This document shows, piece after piece, positions 24,153-31,152 of a stretch of 31,152 nucleotides of DNA. Below the pieces are notes generated by a model. The model ran no database searches and was not told the origin of the DNA. It saw nothing but the letters and a program-made list of their open reading frames with translations. A program made the position numbers and the translations under genes. Source of the DNA: JARYMI01 sp037444845 (lineage in GTDB: Bacteria > Acidobacteriota > Aminicenantia > Aminicenantales > UBA8522); the NCBI GenBank assembly GCA_037444845.1, contig JBBILQ010000027.1:1-31152 (forward strand), in the 5' to 3' direction. Each line of letters opens with the position of its first letter. The first letter of the stretch is position 1.

Positions 24153-26491
24153 AGAGGGTTTTGGTCGCTGCGGCGACAGCCCTGTTCTTTTTGCTCCTCG
24201 GCATCTTTCTTTTCCTGGTTTTGTCTTTTCGGTTGTCCCTGCCTGAGGAAAAAGGCGAGATAACTGTCAAAGGGTTGACCTCCGCCGTCAAAGTGGTCCG
24301 CGACCGCTTCGGCGTTCCCCATATCTTTGCTCGGACTGATCTGGACCTTTTTTTTGCCGTCGGGTACATCCATGCTCAGGACAGGATGTGGCAAATGGAG
24401 CTATTCAGAAGGGCAGGGTTCGGGAGGCTTTCGGAGATCTTCGGCTCTCAAACCGTGGAGAATGACAGATACGTGCGCAACCTTGGGTTCAGAGATGCAG
24501 CCCTCAGGGATTACGATAACCTGAGTGCAGATGTTAAAGAGGCTCTTGTCGCCTACAGCAACGGGGTCAACGCCTGGATGAGCGCGAGGAAGCTCGACTG
24601 GCCTCCCGAATTCTTGCTGCTCCGGCACCGTCCCGAACCCTGGGGAGTGCTGGACTCTCTTGTCATCAAAGAGCTCAAGGCTCTGACGCTCTGCACGGAT
24701 TATCGCAGCGAATTGGCCAGGGCCAAGCTGGTTAAGAAAGTCGGCCGCGAAAAAGCTCTCCAGATTTTGGAGGAAGATATCGAGGACATCCCCGTGGAAG
24801 AGATAACTCAAGAGTTTCCCGTCGGGCAGCTTGCCAAGCTCTCTTTCTCCTCCGCTGTCCTGGGGAGCAACAATTGGGTTGTCGCCGGAAGCCGGACGGA
24901 ATCTGGCCTTCCCTTGTTGGCCAATGATCCTCACTTGGACATCAGCCTGCCACCCATCTGGTATGAGGTTCACCTCAACTCGCCGGGCTTTGATGTCGTG
25001 GGCGTGTCATTCCCGGGAGAGCCATTGGTCGTCATCGGTCACAACGCCGCAATAGCCTGGGGAGTCACGAATTCGGGAGTGGACGTCCAGGATGTCTACA
25101 TCGAGAAGCTGAATGAAACGCGCGATTCCTATTTTGACGGAGACGGCTGGACACCTCTTCTGAAGAAAGAGGAAACGATCAGAGTGAAGGGAAGAAAAGA
25201 GCCCGAAAAAATGGATGTCCTGTGGACGGCTCGCGGTCCTCTTCTTTCCTCGGCCGGGACTGAGGAAGAGGCTTTTTTTTCATTGCGCTGGACCATCCAG
25301 GAGGAGGGCAGGATTTTTGAATCGCTTTACCTCCTGAACAAAGCGCAGAACTGGGAGGAATTCTGCAGGGCCATGGAGCTCTGGGATGTGCCTTCTCAGA
25401 ATTTCGTCTATGCCGATGTCGCCGGGAATATCGGCTATTACCTCAGCGGAAGGATTCCCCTCAGGGACAAAACGGCGGGGTTGTTTCCCGTTCCCGGCTG
25501 GGAAGAAAAGAATCAGTGGAATGGGTATCTTGACGAGAAACAGAAACCCCATGTCCTCAACCCCGAATCGGGTTATGTTGTCACGGCGAACAACAGGATT
25601 TTTCCGGACGATTATCGGTTTTATGTCGGCTGCGATTTTGATGTTCCTTTCCGGGCCAGGAGGATCGAAGAATTGATCCTTGGCCGGCCCAAACACTCGG
25701 TCGACTCCTTCCGGATCATCCAGAATGATGTTCTGTCAAAACGAGCCGAGCTGGTGTTGCCTTACATCCGAAAACTCCAGCCGGCCGAAGAGAAAGCCAG
25801 GCAGGCCCGCGACATCCTCAGCCGCTGGAACGGAGAGATGAACGCCGGTCCTGAAGCCGCTCTTTATTCGGTGTTCATGAATGTTCTTCAGGAGCACGTG
25901 TTCGAGGATGAGCTCGGAGAGGCATTCCGGGATTTCCGGCGCCTGTTCAACAGGAAACAGGCAGGCCTGCTCCGCATCCTGGAGGACCCGGGCGCATCCT
26001 GGTTCGACAGGAAAGAGACGGGCAACCCCGAGAACAGGGATGATATTTTCGCAGCCAGCCTGGACAGGGCGTTCAGATGGCTGGAGAAAAAATACGGCCC
26101 GCCTGACAAATGGGATTGGACCAAAATCCATGCCCTCACGTTTTCTCATGCGTTGGGCCAAGTTCCAGTGTTTTCTTTTTTCAACCGCGGACCCTTTCCT
26201 GTCGACGGCGATTCCTTCTGCATCAGAGCTTCTTTTGGGGGGGACTTCTCAAGAGATTTCGCCGCGGCCGGCGGCGCTTCCTTCAGGCAGATCATCGACC
26301 TGGCCGACTTCAGAAAATCCGTCTGCGTCCTTACCTCTGGACAAAGCGGCCACTTTCTCAGCCGGCACTATGACGATCAGATCTCTCTCTGGCTCAAGGG
26401 GGAATACCGGCCGATGCTTTTTTCCAGAGAAGATGTTGAAGCCAACGCCGGGGCAGTCCTCGACCTCAAGCCCTCCTCTTCAAAGAAATGA
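24149..26491 (+). CDS. Penicillin acylase family Ntn-hydrolase
   Basis: This 780-residue protein is a complete penicillin acylase/acyl-homoserine-lactone acylase homologue. An N-terminal membrane or signal segment (1-28) precedes the alpha chain (GVPHIFARTDLDLFFAVGYIHAQDRMWQMEL). Self-cleavage is expected between Gly239 and Ser240 in LGSNNWVV, making Ser240 the N-terminal nucleophile of the beta chain. PLLANDPHL and later family blocks such as FVYADVAGNIGYY follow. It hydrolyses amides with an acyl chain in the cell envelope; the substrate could be an N-acyl amino acid, lactone or antibiotic. The GTG start overlaps the TGA of the substrate-binding lipoprotein gene and is served by AAAGGAGAGG, so the two are translationally coupled. 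Confidence 0.92.
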   Translation: MKRVLVAAATALFFLLLGIFLFLVLSFRLSLPEEKGEITVKGLTSAVKVVRDRFGVPHIFARTDLDLFFAVGYIHAQDRMWQMELFRRAGFGRLSEIFGSQTVENDRYVRNLGFRDAALRDYDNLSADVKEALVAYSNGVNAWMSARKLDWPPEFLLLRHRPEPWGVLDSLVIKELKALTLCTDYRSELARAKLVKKVGREKALQILEEDIEDIPVEEITQEFPVGQLAKLSFSSAVLGSNNWVVAGSRTESGLPLLANDPHLDISLPPIWYEVHLNSPGFDVVGVSFPGEPLVVIGHNAAIAWGVTNSGVDVQDVYIEKLNETRDSYFDGDGWTPLLKKEETIRVKGRKEPEKMDVLWTARGPLLSSAGTEEEAFFSLRWTIQEEGRIFESLYLLNKAQNWEEFCRAMELWDVPSQNFVYADVAGNIGYYLSGRIPLRDKTAGLFPVPGWEEKNQWNGYLDEKQKPHVLNPESGYVVTANNRIFPDDYRFYVGCDFDVPFRARRIEELILGRPKHSVDSFRIIQNDVLSKRAELVLPYIRKLQPAEEKARQARDILSRWNGEMNAGPEAALYSVFMNVLQEHVFEDELGEAFRDFRRLFNRKQAGLLRILEDPGASWFDRKETGNPENRDDIFAASLDRAFRWLEKKYGPPDKWDWTKIHALTFSHALGQVPVFSFFNRGPFPVDGDSFCIRASFGGDFSRDFAAAGGASFRQIIDLADFRKSVCVLTSGQSGHFLSRHYDDQISLWLKGEYRPMLFSREDVEANAGAVLDLKPSSSKK

Positions 26492-26513
26492 TGCGAGCAA
26501 CATAGCAAAATAT

Positions 26514-26640
26514 GGGTGGCGCCCACGCTGTCCTCGGCCCCCGAACCCCGGGAAACCAGCCCCGTCGGTTCGCCCCGTCGGAAATACCGACGGGACTTCC
26601 CTCCGCTACGGGGGCGTGCAGGACGGCCTGAGTGCCACCC
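26514..26640. repeat. 127-bp inverted-repeat element
   Basis: The ends form an imperfect 21-bp inverted repeat, with 17 of 21 positions pairing: GGGTGGC...GTCCT at 26514-26534 and AGGAC...GCCACCC at 26620-26640. Inside is a perfect hairpin, CCCGTCGG (26574-26581) with CCGACGGG (26587-26594). It lies between the convergent ends of the penicillin-acylase and thiD genes. No coding content is seen. Similar GC-rich hairpins occur at the far end of the window, though not with the same sequence. Confidence 0.6.
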
Positions 26641-26674
26641 GTTAGATAGGCAATGGCGTTTGTCTGAATTGGAC

Positions 26675-27469
26675 TCAGAGGAGGGGGGAAAAAATTGGTT
26701 TGCCTCTTCCGATTCTCACTGCTTTTTTTATAGCCGCGTGGGTGAAGGCTGAAGCCAGCTCGCAGGCTTTCGACAGTGGATATCCTTTGACCAAGAAACA
26801 AAGCAGGCTTGAAGAAAGGAAGCAGCCCGTGCCGTGGACTTCCCTGTTTATTTTTCCCTTCTCGAAAACCGTATAATGACGGCCGTCGAAAAGCACGTCC
26901 ACAGCTCCTCTGGAGAGGTGCCCGCCTTTGACCAGACACGGCGCTGCGACGAGGTCGGCGATGGCCGAGGCTGCGTCTTTCATTTCCTTAAGGTTCCTGA
27001 CGTTGCGTCTGCTGATCAGGCCCGCCTCCTTTAAGTTTGGCGTGATCACGGAGATTCTTTCTTTTAGATGGGAGATATAAAAGGGAACAGCCGCTTTCTC
27101 GAGAAGCCAGGCGCCCGAGCTGGCCCTGAAGACGGGGTCGTCGACAATGGGGATACCCCTGTGTTCATCTAGAATCCGGCTGATGACGGGAATATTCTTC
27201 CGGTGGCCCACCATGCCTATTTTGATGCCCGAGAATGAAACCTCGCGCCGCAGGGTCGCGTACTGAAGAAAAAGAAACTTGGGCGGGAGGGCGTAAGAGG
27301 CAACAACCCTCTTCGTGTTCTGGGCTGTCGCGGCGGTTAGGACGCCCATCCCGGCGAACCCGATTTTGCGGAAGACGGCCAGGTCCAGGGTAACGCCGGC
27401 TCCCGAGGAAGGGTCATAGCCGGCGATCGAGAGGAGGGCCTTTGTCCGGGGAAATTTCGAGCCACCCAT
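26675..27469 (-). CDS. thiD: Hydroxymethylpyrimidine (phosphate) kinase, ThiD type
   Basis: The 264-residue ribokinase-fold protein has ALLSIAGYDPSSGAGV at the N-terminus (family IAGSDPSGGAGI), GMGVLTAATAQNT, IKIGMVG, ITPNLKEA, LVKGGH and the anion-hole/catalytic block HGTGCFLSSS. It phosphorylates the pyrimidine precursor of thiamin. Tyr replaces Ser in IAGYD, and Phe replaces Thr in GTGCF, which may alter substrate preference. ATG 27469 has AAGGGA 8 bases upstream and is preferred to TTG 27493. No other thiamin gene is nearby, so salvage is a reasonable role. It is divergent from acyP across a short AT-rich region. Confidence 0.85.
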   Translation of the reverse strand: MGGSKFPRTKALLSIAGYDPSSGAGVTLDLAVFRKIGFAGMGVLTAATAQNTKRVVASYALPPKFLFLQYATLRREVSFSGIKIGMVGHRKNIPVISRILDEHRGIPIVDDPVFRASSGAWLLEKAAVPFYISHLKERISVITPNLKEAGLISRRNVRNLKEMKDAASAIADLVAAPCLVKGGHLSRGAVDVLFDGRHYTVFEKGKINREVHGTGCFLSSSLLCFLVKGYPLSKACELASAFTHAAIKKAVRIGRGKPIFSPLL

Positions 27470-27563
27470 GGTTTTTCCCTTTATTCTTATCAAATCTATA
27501 AAAATAATATGAATAGTATATTTTTTTCGCTATCCAAAATATGCTATCATACTATGAGATCTG

Positions 27564-27842
27564 ATGAAAGCGCGGGCGCATATTTTTGTTTCCGGACGTG
27601 TCCAGGGCGTTTTCTTCCGCGACCATGCCCAGAGATGGGGAACTTCTCTTGGTCTCACCGGCTGGGTAAAAAATTTATGGGACGGCCGGGTTGAGGTTGT
27701 CGCTGAAGGGGAGCGTGATCAAATCGAAGCACTCATCGCCCGTCTCAAGGAGGGGCCGCCCCTGGCCCAGGTTGAGAAAGTGGACGTCGCCTGGGAAGAA
27801 TACAAAGCTGAGTTCACCGATTTCCGGATCGCCTGGTATTAG
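27564..27842 (+). CDS. acyP: Acylphosphatase
   Basis: The 92-residue protein is a full-length acylphosphatase: VSGRVQGVFFRDHAQ with phosphate-binding Arg19, and GWVKNLWDGRVEVVAEG with catalytic Asn37, followed by the usual helix and final strand. It hydrolyses acyl phosphates such as carbamoyl or 1,3-bisphosphoglycerate. Its stop overlaps the end of the opposite-strand gene by 4 bases. Ribosome-binding sequence is weak (GAG about 8 bases upstream). Confidence 0.93.
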   Translation: MKARAHIFVSGRVQGVFFRDHAQRWGTSLGLTGWVKNLWDGRVEVVAEGERDQIEALIARLKEGPPLAQVEKVDVAWEEYKAEFTDFRIAWY

Positions 27843-28123
27843 AGGGAAGAATCGCCCTTTCGGTTTTTTCGCCGTTCGAGAAATTTCTCCCTGCATTCCT
27901 TCGAGCAAAAATAATACTCCTTGCCGTCCAGTTTTTCCTTGATGGCGTTTTCTTCGGGAAGATAGGTGTTGCACGTTTCGTCTTTGACCATGACGCCGGA
28001 AAGTTGACGGGGAGGGCGGTTTCGTTGACCCTTTCTCCTGGCCCGGAAAAGGGAGCGGAAGACAAGGTAAATGAGGTAGGCGATAAAAACGGTAAAAATA
28101 AACCTGAAAAAACCAGAAGTCAC
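27839..28123 (-). CDS. Small membrane protein with YHS-like zinc motif
   Basis: The 94-residue protein has an N-terminal membrane helix (about 5-25) and a basic linker. Its C-terminal domain carries MVKDETCNTYLPEENAI and GKEYYFCSKECREKFL. The pattern VKD..C..Y......Y.FCS.EC resembles YHS/TRASH domains and PP0621-like proteins, and the three cysteines could bind a metal ion. It may act in metal sensing or trafficking at the membrane, but no partner is visible. It converges on acyP with a 4-base overlap. Confidence 0.75.
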   Translation of the reverse strand: MTSGFFRFIFTVFIAYLIYLVFRSLFRARRKGQRNRPPRQLSGVMVKDETCNTYLPEENAIKEKLDGKEYYFCSKECREKFLERRKNRKGDSSL

Positions 28124-28229
28124 TTATTGAATGTAGCCCATTCAGCCGTATCTGTCAAACCAACAAAGCTCTTGATTCTCGATTTTCCAAAAAGTAAGAT
28201 GAAAAAAGACTGTTTTTAAAGGAGAAGAG

Positions 28230-29375
28230 ATGGATTTTCTATTCACTGAGGAACAAAAATCATTAAAGGACGCGATCCGCAATTTTGCCCAGAAGGAAAT
28301 CCAGCCTCTGGTCAAGGAATATGATGAGAGAGGCGAGTGGCCGGAGACCCTCACTAAAAAACTCGCCGAGATGGGGCTTCTCGGCATCACCGTCCCGCCT
28401 GAGTATTCAGGAGCAGGCTATTCCAACCTGGATTATGTCCTCATCCTGGAAGAATTGAGCAAGGTTGACCCTTCGGTCGGGCTCGTTGTGGCCGCCCACA
28501 ACTCGCTCTGTTCCAACCATATCAACCTCTTCGGCACCGAGTCCCAGAAGAAAAAATACCTGAACCGGCTGGCCTCAGGCCAGACTCTCGGCGCCTGGGG
28601 ATTAACCGAGGCCGGGGCCGGATCCGACGCGGCAGCCCTCAAGACCAAAGCTGAAAAGAAAGCTGGGCAATGGCTTCTCAACGGGTCAAAACTCTTCATC
28701 ACCAACGGCTCTTTGGCCGAGATCTGTGTGGTCATGGCTGTCACTGACCCGACGAAAGGGAAGAACGGCATCTCGGCTTTTATCCTCGAAAAGGGGATGG
28801 AAGGTTTCAGGGCCGGCAAGAAGGAGGACAAGCTGGGAATCCGCGCTGCCGACACAGCCGAGCTCATTTTTGAAGACGTCGACGTCCCGGCCGAGAACCT
28901 TCTTGGAGCCGAGGGCGATGGCTACCGAGGAGCCATGGCCGTCCTCGACGGCGGCCGGGTGAGCATCGCCGGGTTTTCCCTTGGGATCGCAGCCGGCGCC
29001 CTGGAGTCGAGCCTGAAGTACGCCAAGGAGAGAATCCAGTTCGACCAGCCGATCGCCAATTTTCAGGCCATCCAGTGGATGCTTGCAGACGGTTTCACCG
29101 AGCTCGAAGCAGCGCGCCTTCTTACCTACCGCGCCGCCTGTCTGGAGGACCAGGGAAAGAAAATCCCCAAAGAATCGGCCATGGCCAAGCTGTTTGCCTC
29201 GGAGCTTGCTGTCAAAGCGTCTTCCGCGGCGGTCCAGATTTTCGGCGGCTACGGTTTTACAAAGGATTATCCTGTCGAAAAATTCTACAGGGATTCCAAG
29301 CTGGCCACGATCGGCGAGGGCACCTCAGAAATCCAGCGCTGGATCATCGCCCAGAAAATCCTTTCGGAGTACTGA
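28230..29375 (+). CDS. Acyl-CoA dehydrogenase, short/branched-chain type
   Basis: The 381-residue flavoprotein has the full acyl-CoA dehydrogenase layout: helical N-terminus, LTEAGAGSDAAALKT, the FAD-contact ITNGSLAEI, a beta domain, and the C-terminal helices with QIFGGYGFTKDYPVEKFYRDSK. The catalytic base is Glu363 in IGEGTSEIQR, the position used by short-chain and butyryl-type enzymes. It oxidises an acyl-CoA and passes electrons to ETF; no etf genes are in the window. GGAGAAG lies 5 bases before the ATG. meaB follows after 24 bp and epimerase after that, suggesting a role in branched-chain or odd-chain acyl-CoA breakdown feeding propionyl-CoA. Confidence 0.92.
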   Translation: MDFLFTEEQKSLKDAIRNFAQKEIQPLVKEYDERGEWPETLTKKLAEMGLLGITVPPEYSGAGYSNLDYVLILEELSKVDPSVGLVVAAHNSLCSNHINLFGTESQKKKYLNRLASGQTLGAWGLTEAGAGSDAAALKTKAEKKAGQWLLNGSKLFITNGSLAEICVVMAVTDPTKGKNGISAFILEKGMEGFRAGKKEDKLGIRAADTAELIFEDVDVPAENLLGAEGDGYRGAMAVLDGGRVSIAGFSLGIAAGALESSLKYAKERIQFDQPIANFQAIQWMLADGFTELEAARLLTYRAACLEDQGKKIPKESAMAKLFASELAVKASSAAVQIFGGYGFTKDYPVEKFYRDSKLATIGEGTSEIQRWIIAQKILSEY

Positions 29376-29399
29376 GCCGGGAAATCTTGAAGGCGATCG

Positions 29400-30353
29400 A
29401 TGAACCTGCTCAAAGAGATTCGCCAGGGGAGCCCCCGGGCCATCGCCAAGGCCATTTCGCTCGTTGAAAACAACGGCGCCCGGGCTCAGCGGCTGATGAA
29501 GGGCGTGTTCGCCTGCCGTCGAGAAGCCCTTGTGCTTGGCATCACCGGCGCGCCGGGCACGGGAAAAAGCACCCTGGTCGATCAAATGATCGGCTATCTC
29601 AGAGCCGCAGGAAAATCTCTCGGTATTGTCGCTGTCGACCCGTCGAGCCCCTTCAGCGGCGGCGCCATTCTGGGAGACCGGATCCGGATGATGAGGCACA
29701 GCGTGGACGAGGGCGTGTTTATCCGCAGCATGGCCACGCGGGGGCATCTCGGGGGGCTGGCCAAGGCGACGGGCGAAGCCATCGCTATCTACGAAGCCGC
29801 CGGCAAAGACTATGTCCTCGCCGAGACGGTCGGCGTCGGCCAGGACGAAGTCGAGGTCGTCAAGCTCGCTGATCTCATCCTGGTTGTTGTCACCCCAGGG
29901 GCGGGTGACGATATCCAGAACTTCAAAGCAGGAATCATGGAAATTGCCGATATCTTCGTTCTTAATAAAGCAGATTCTCCGGGCGCAGAAAAAACCGAAC
30001 GGCAACTCAGAGCGATGCTTGAGCTGGGTTTCCAGGATAAAGGCCTGCTGCCTCTGGTCAAGACGGTGGCCACGAAAGGCAAAGGCGTGGACGCTCTCAT
30101 GACCGAAATCGGCCGGCTCGCGGGAGCGCGAAACCGCCGTGCCCAAGAGGAAAGAAGGAAAAGGCTTCTTTTCTGGATGCTGAGAGACGTGACCAGAGAA
30201 AAGATTTTTCAACTGATCAGCCGGCACGTAGAAGATTCGGAGTTGAAAGAATTCGTCGACAGAATCTACCGACAGGAGACTGATCCCTACACAGTGGCTG
30301 ATGAACTGATCGCCCGTTTGAGCTTGAAAAAGAAGCCGGGCAAGAAAGGGTAA
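29400..30353 (+). CDS. meaB: MeaB/ArgK GTPase, methylmalonyl-CoA mutase chaperone
   Basis: This 317-residue G3E-family GTPase has Walker A GAPGTGKST (50-58), the Asp-rich VDPSSPFSGGAILGDRIRM, ATRGHLGGL, the switch-like ETVGVGQDEVEV and the base-recognition NKAD. It guards B12-dependent methylmalonyl-CoA mutase during cofactor loading and repair. The mutase genes are not in this window. It sits between an acyl-CoA dehydrogenase and methylmalonyl-CoA epimerase, with 24 and 6 bp gaps, so the three form one operon. The adjacent epimerase supports the methylmalonyl-CoA role over other MeaB-like functions. Confidence 0.95.
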   Translation: MNLLKEIRQGSPRAIAKAISLVENNGARAQRLMKGVFACRREALVLGITGAPGTGKSTLVDQMIGYLRAAGKSLGIVAVDPSSPFSGGAILGDRIRMMRHSVDEGVFIRSMATRGHLGGLAKATGEAIAIYEAAGKDYVLAETVGVGQDEVEVVKLADLILVVVTPGAGDDIQNFKAGIMEIADIFVLNKADSPGAEKTERQLRAMLELGFQDKGLLPLVKTVATKGKGVDALMTEIGRLAGARNRRAQEERRKRLLFWMLRDVTREKIFQLISRHVEDSELKEFVDRIYRQETDPYTVADELIARLSLKKKPGKKG

Positions 30354-30359
30354 TCGGGA

Positions 30360-30770
30360 ATGAAAATTCGGTCGATCCATCATATCGGAGTTGCGGTAAG
30401 GAACCTGGAAGAGAGCGCTTCAAGGTGGGCGGCTCTTTTCGGGGCTGAGCGCGGTGCCGTCGAGGAGATTCCGGAAAGAGGGGTAAAAGTCATCCCCCTT
30501 CATTTCCCAGAGGGTCCAGCGGTCGAGCTTGTTTCGCCTCTGGGTGAGCAGTCAACGGTGGCCAGGTTCCTGGAGACGCGCGGAGAGGGCATCCACCATG
30601 TCACTCTCGATGTGGACGATATCGAGGACGCCGCAGAAAAGTTGAAAAAAGCCGGTCTCGAGTTTATAACGGAAAGACCTCAGGCAGGCGCCGGAGGAAG
30701 TCTTGTCGTCTTCGTCCATCCGAAAAGCCTGAACGGCGTTCTCTTGGAGCTTCGAGAAGAGCCTGAATAG
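30360..30770 (+). CDS. mce: Methylmalonyl-CoA epimerase
   Basis: The 136-residue vicinal-oxygen-chelate protein has the two-module epimerase pattern: SIHHIGVAVRNLEES, VELVSPLGEQSTVARFLETRGEGIHHVTLDVDD and a final GVLLEL. Metal ligands are expected from His7/His8, His80 and Glu130. It interconverts the (S) and (R) forms of methylmalonyl-CoA, linking propionyl-CoA and succinyl-CoA. It follows meaB by 6 bp. Confidence 0.94.
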   Translation: MKIRSIHHIGVAVRNLEESASRWAALFGAERGAVEEIPERGVKVIPLHFPEGPAVELVSPLGEQSTVARFLETRGEGIHHVTLDVDDIEDAAEKLKKAGLEFITERPQAGAGGSLVVFVHPKSLNGVLLELREEPE

Positions 30771-30803
30771 GTGAGGGACGATTTCCCCTCTACGTGCGGC
30801 GTG

Positions 30804-31073
30804 ATGATCAAAGTGCTGGGCCATTATCTCGTCATGGCCGGAATTTGCCTCTTCATTCTGGGGCTTCTTCTTCAAATGGGCGCACGGCTCAAATGGCTGG
30901 GAAGGCTTCCAGGAGATATCATCATCCATAAGGGAAGTTTTACTTTTTATTTTCCGCTGGCCACAAGCCTAGTGTCCCGTCTCATAAATACCTTTCCAAA
31001 GTCATGCGACAAGACGGGACACTTCCATGGGGGAGTCAAGCTCCCCCCTCGGCGCTTCGCTACGCTCCGCTGA
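30804..31073 (+). pseudogene. DUF2905 membrane protein with disrupted C-terminus
   Basis: From ATG 30804 the first 55 or so residues match DUF2905: a membrane helix, WLGRLPGDIIIHKGSFTFYFPLATSL. Intact members are 65-75 residues and end in a second hydrophobic helix. Here the frame continues into an unrelated hydrophilic tail (SRLINTFPKSCDKTGHF...) exactly where an inverted-repeat sequence begins at 30971. The gene appears interrupted there. It lies just downstream of the epimerase gene and may share its transcript. Confidence 0.6.
30971..31023. repeat. 53-bp inverted repeat interrupting DUF2905
   Basis: AGTGTCCCGTCT (30971-30982) and AGACGGGACACT (31012-31023) are perfect 12-bp inverted repeats with a 29-base spacer. 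They start where the DUF2905 similarity stops. This could be a tiny non-autonomous element or the end of an insertion sequence. Confidence 0.55.
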
Positions 31074-31103
31074 CCCCCTGAGGGGAACGACGCCGTTCCC
31101 CTC
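31029..31103. repeat. Run of GC-rich hairpins at window end
   Basis: GGGGGAG (31029-31035) pairs with CTCCCCC (31041-31047), and GAGGGGAACG (31080-31089) pairs with CGTTCCCCTC (31094-31103). The rest of the window to 31152 shows no gene. The structure looks like an intergenic repeat element continuing past the edge. Confidence 0.5.
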
Positions 31104-31152
31104 AAACTCCCCCGCGGTGGCGCGTCTTTGGTGATCGCAATTTATGTGAAGT

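Noticed and set aside
29325..30383. 352-codon minus-strand open frame opposite meaB
   Set aside because: It is antisense to a clear MeaB GTPase and carries no family motif.
1..31152. CRISPR arrays, tRNA, rRNA, prophage or transposase genes
   Set aside because: No regularly spaced repeats, no cloverleaf with CCA-side signatures, no rRNA-like stretches and no phage or transposase motifs were seen by eye.

Overview
The window looks like chromosomal DNA of an uncultured, moderately GC-rich bacterium. The gene content recalls Candidatus Aminicenantes or a relative of the Acidobacteriota: a zinc-ribbon Ser/Thr kinase next to a formylglycine-enzyme-like/alpha-beta hydrolase protein, a VKOR-DsbA fusion, a GH172 (DUF2961) protein, a penicillin-acylase-family enzyme and a methylmalonyl-CoA set. 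That placement is inference from gene families. I see no rRNA, tRNA, CRISPR array, prophage or intact transposase.

Layout. 0.1-1.7 kb: an aromatic/histidine ammonia-lyase with an Ala-Cys-Gly cofactor tripeptide. 1.7-3.9 kb (minus): a nucleotidyltransferase-like protein overlapping a VKOR-DsbA disulfide-forming membrane protein, then a TIGR04076 protein. 4.1-6.4 kb (plus): a decayed surface-polysaccharide cluster (flippase, sulfotransferase, Alg14/PssD-like protein, family 2 glycosyltransferase), each gene carrying deletions and frameshifts. 6.5-8.0 kb: an SDR oxidoreductase and a DUF169 protein. 8.1-13.4 kb: a mutagenesis cassette, lexA-dinB-dnaE2, where the Y-family polymerase keeps its catalytic residues and no ImuA is present. 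13.4-14.7 kb: a toxin-antitoxin patch (orphan HicB, nucleotidyltransferase remnant, HicB-HicA pair). 14.7-17.5 kb (minus): kinase and FGE/hydrolase, most simply one ancestral gene split by a deletion. 17.5-19.1 kb: a PIN-domain remnant and a secreted GH172 protein. 19.4-24 kb: a truncated nitroreductase, a lysA-like decarboxylase with a DUF72 protein, a threonine-dehydratase-like enzyme and an orphan substrate-binding lipoprotein. 24.1-26.5 kb: penicillin acylase family. 26.7-28.1 kb: thiD, acylphosphatase and a small YHS-like membrane protein. 28.2-30.8 kb: acyl-CoA dehydrogenase, meaB and methylmalonyl-CoA epimerase. The end holds a disrupted DUF2905 gene and a run of hairpins.

Two themes cross the window. 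First, a family of about 153-bp mobile-looking elements with imperfect terminal inverted repeats, nTAG flanks and an internal terminator-like hairpin occurs at 1-50 (cut by the window edge), 13362-13514 and 19110-19263, with a possible divergent relative near 8.8-8.95 kb. Second, many accessory genes carry internal deletions or frameshifts while housekeeping genes are intact. This argues for real gene decay, though an assembly fault must be excluded. The best candidates for something undescribed are the repeat family, the lexA-dinB-dnaE2 cassette with its odd DnaE2 N-terminus, and the natural Ser-to-Cys change in the MIO-forming tripeptide of the lyase.
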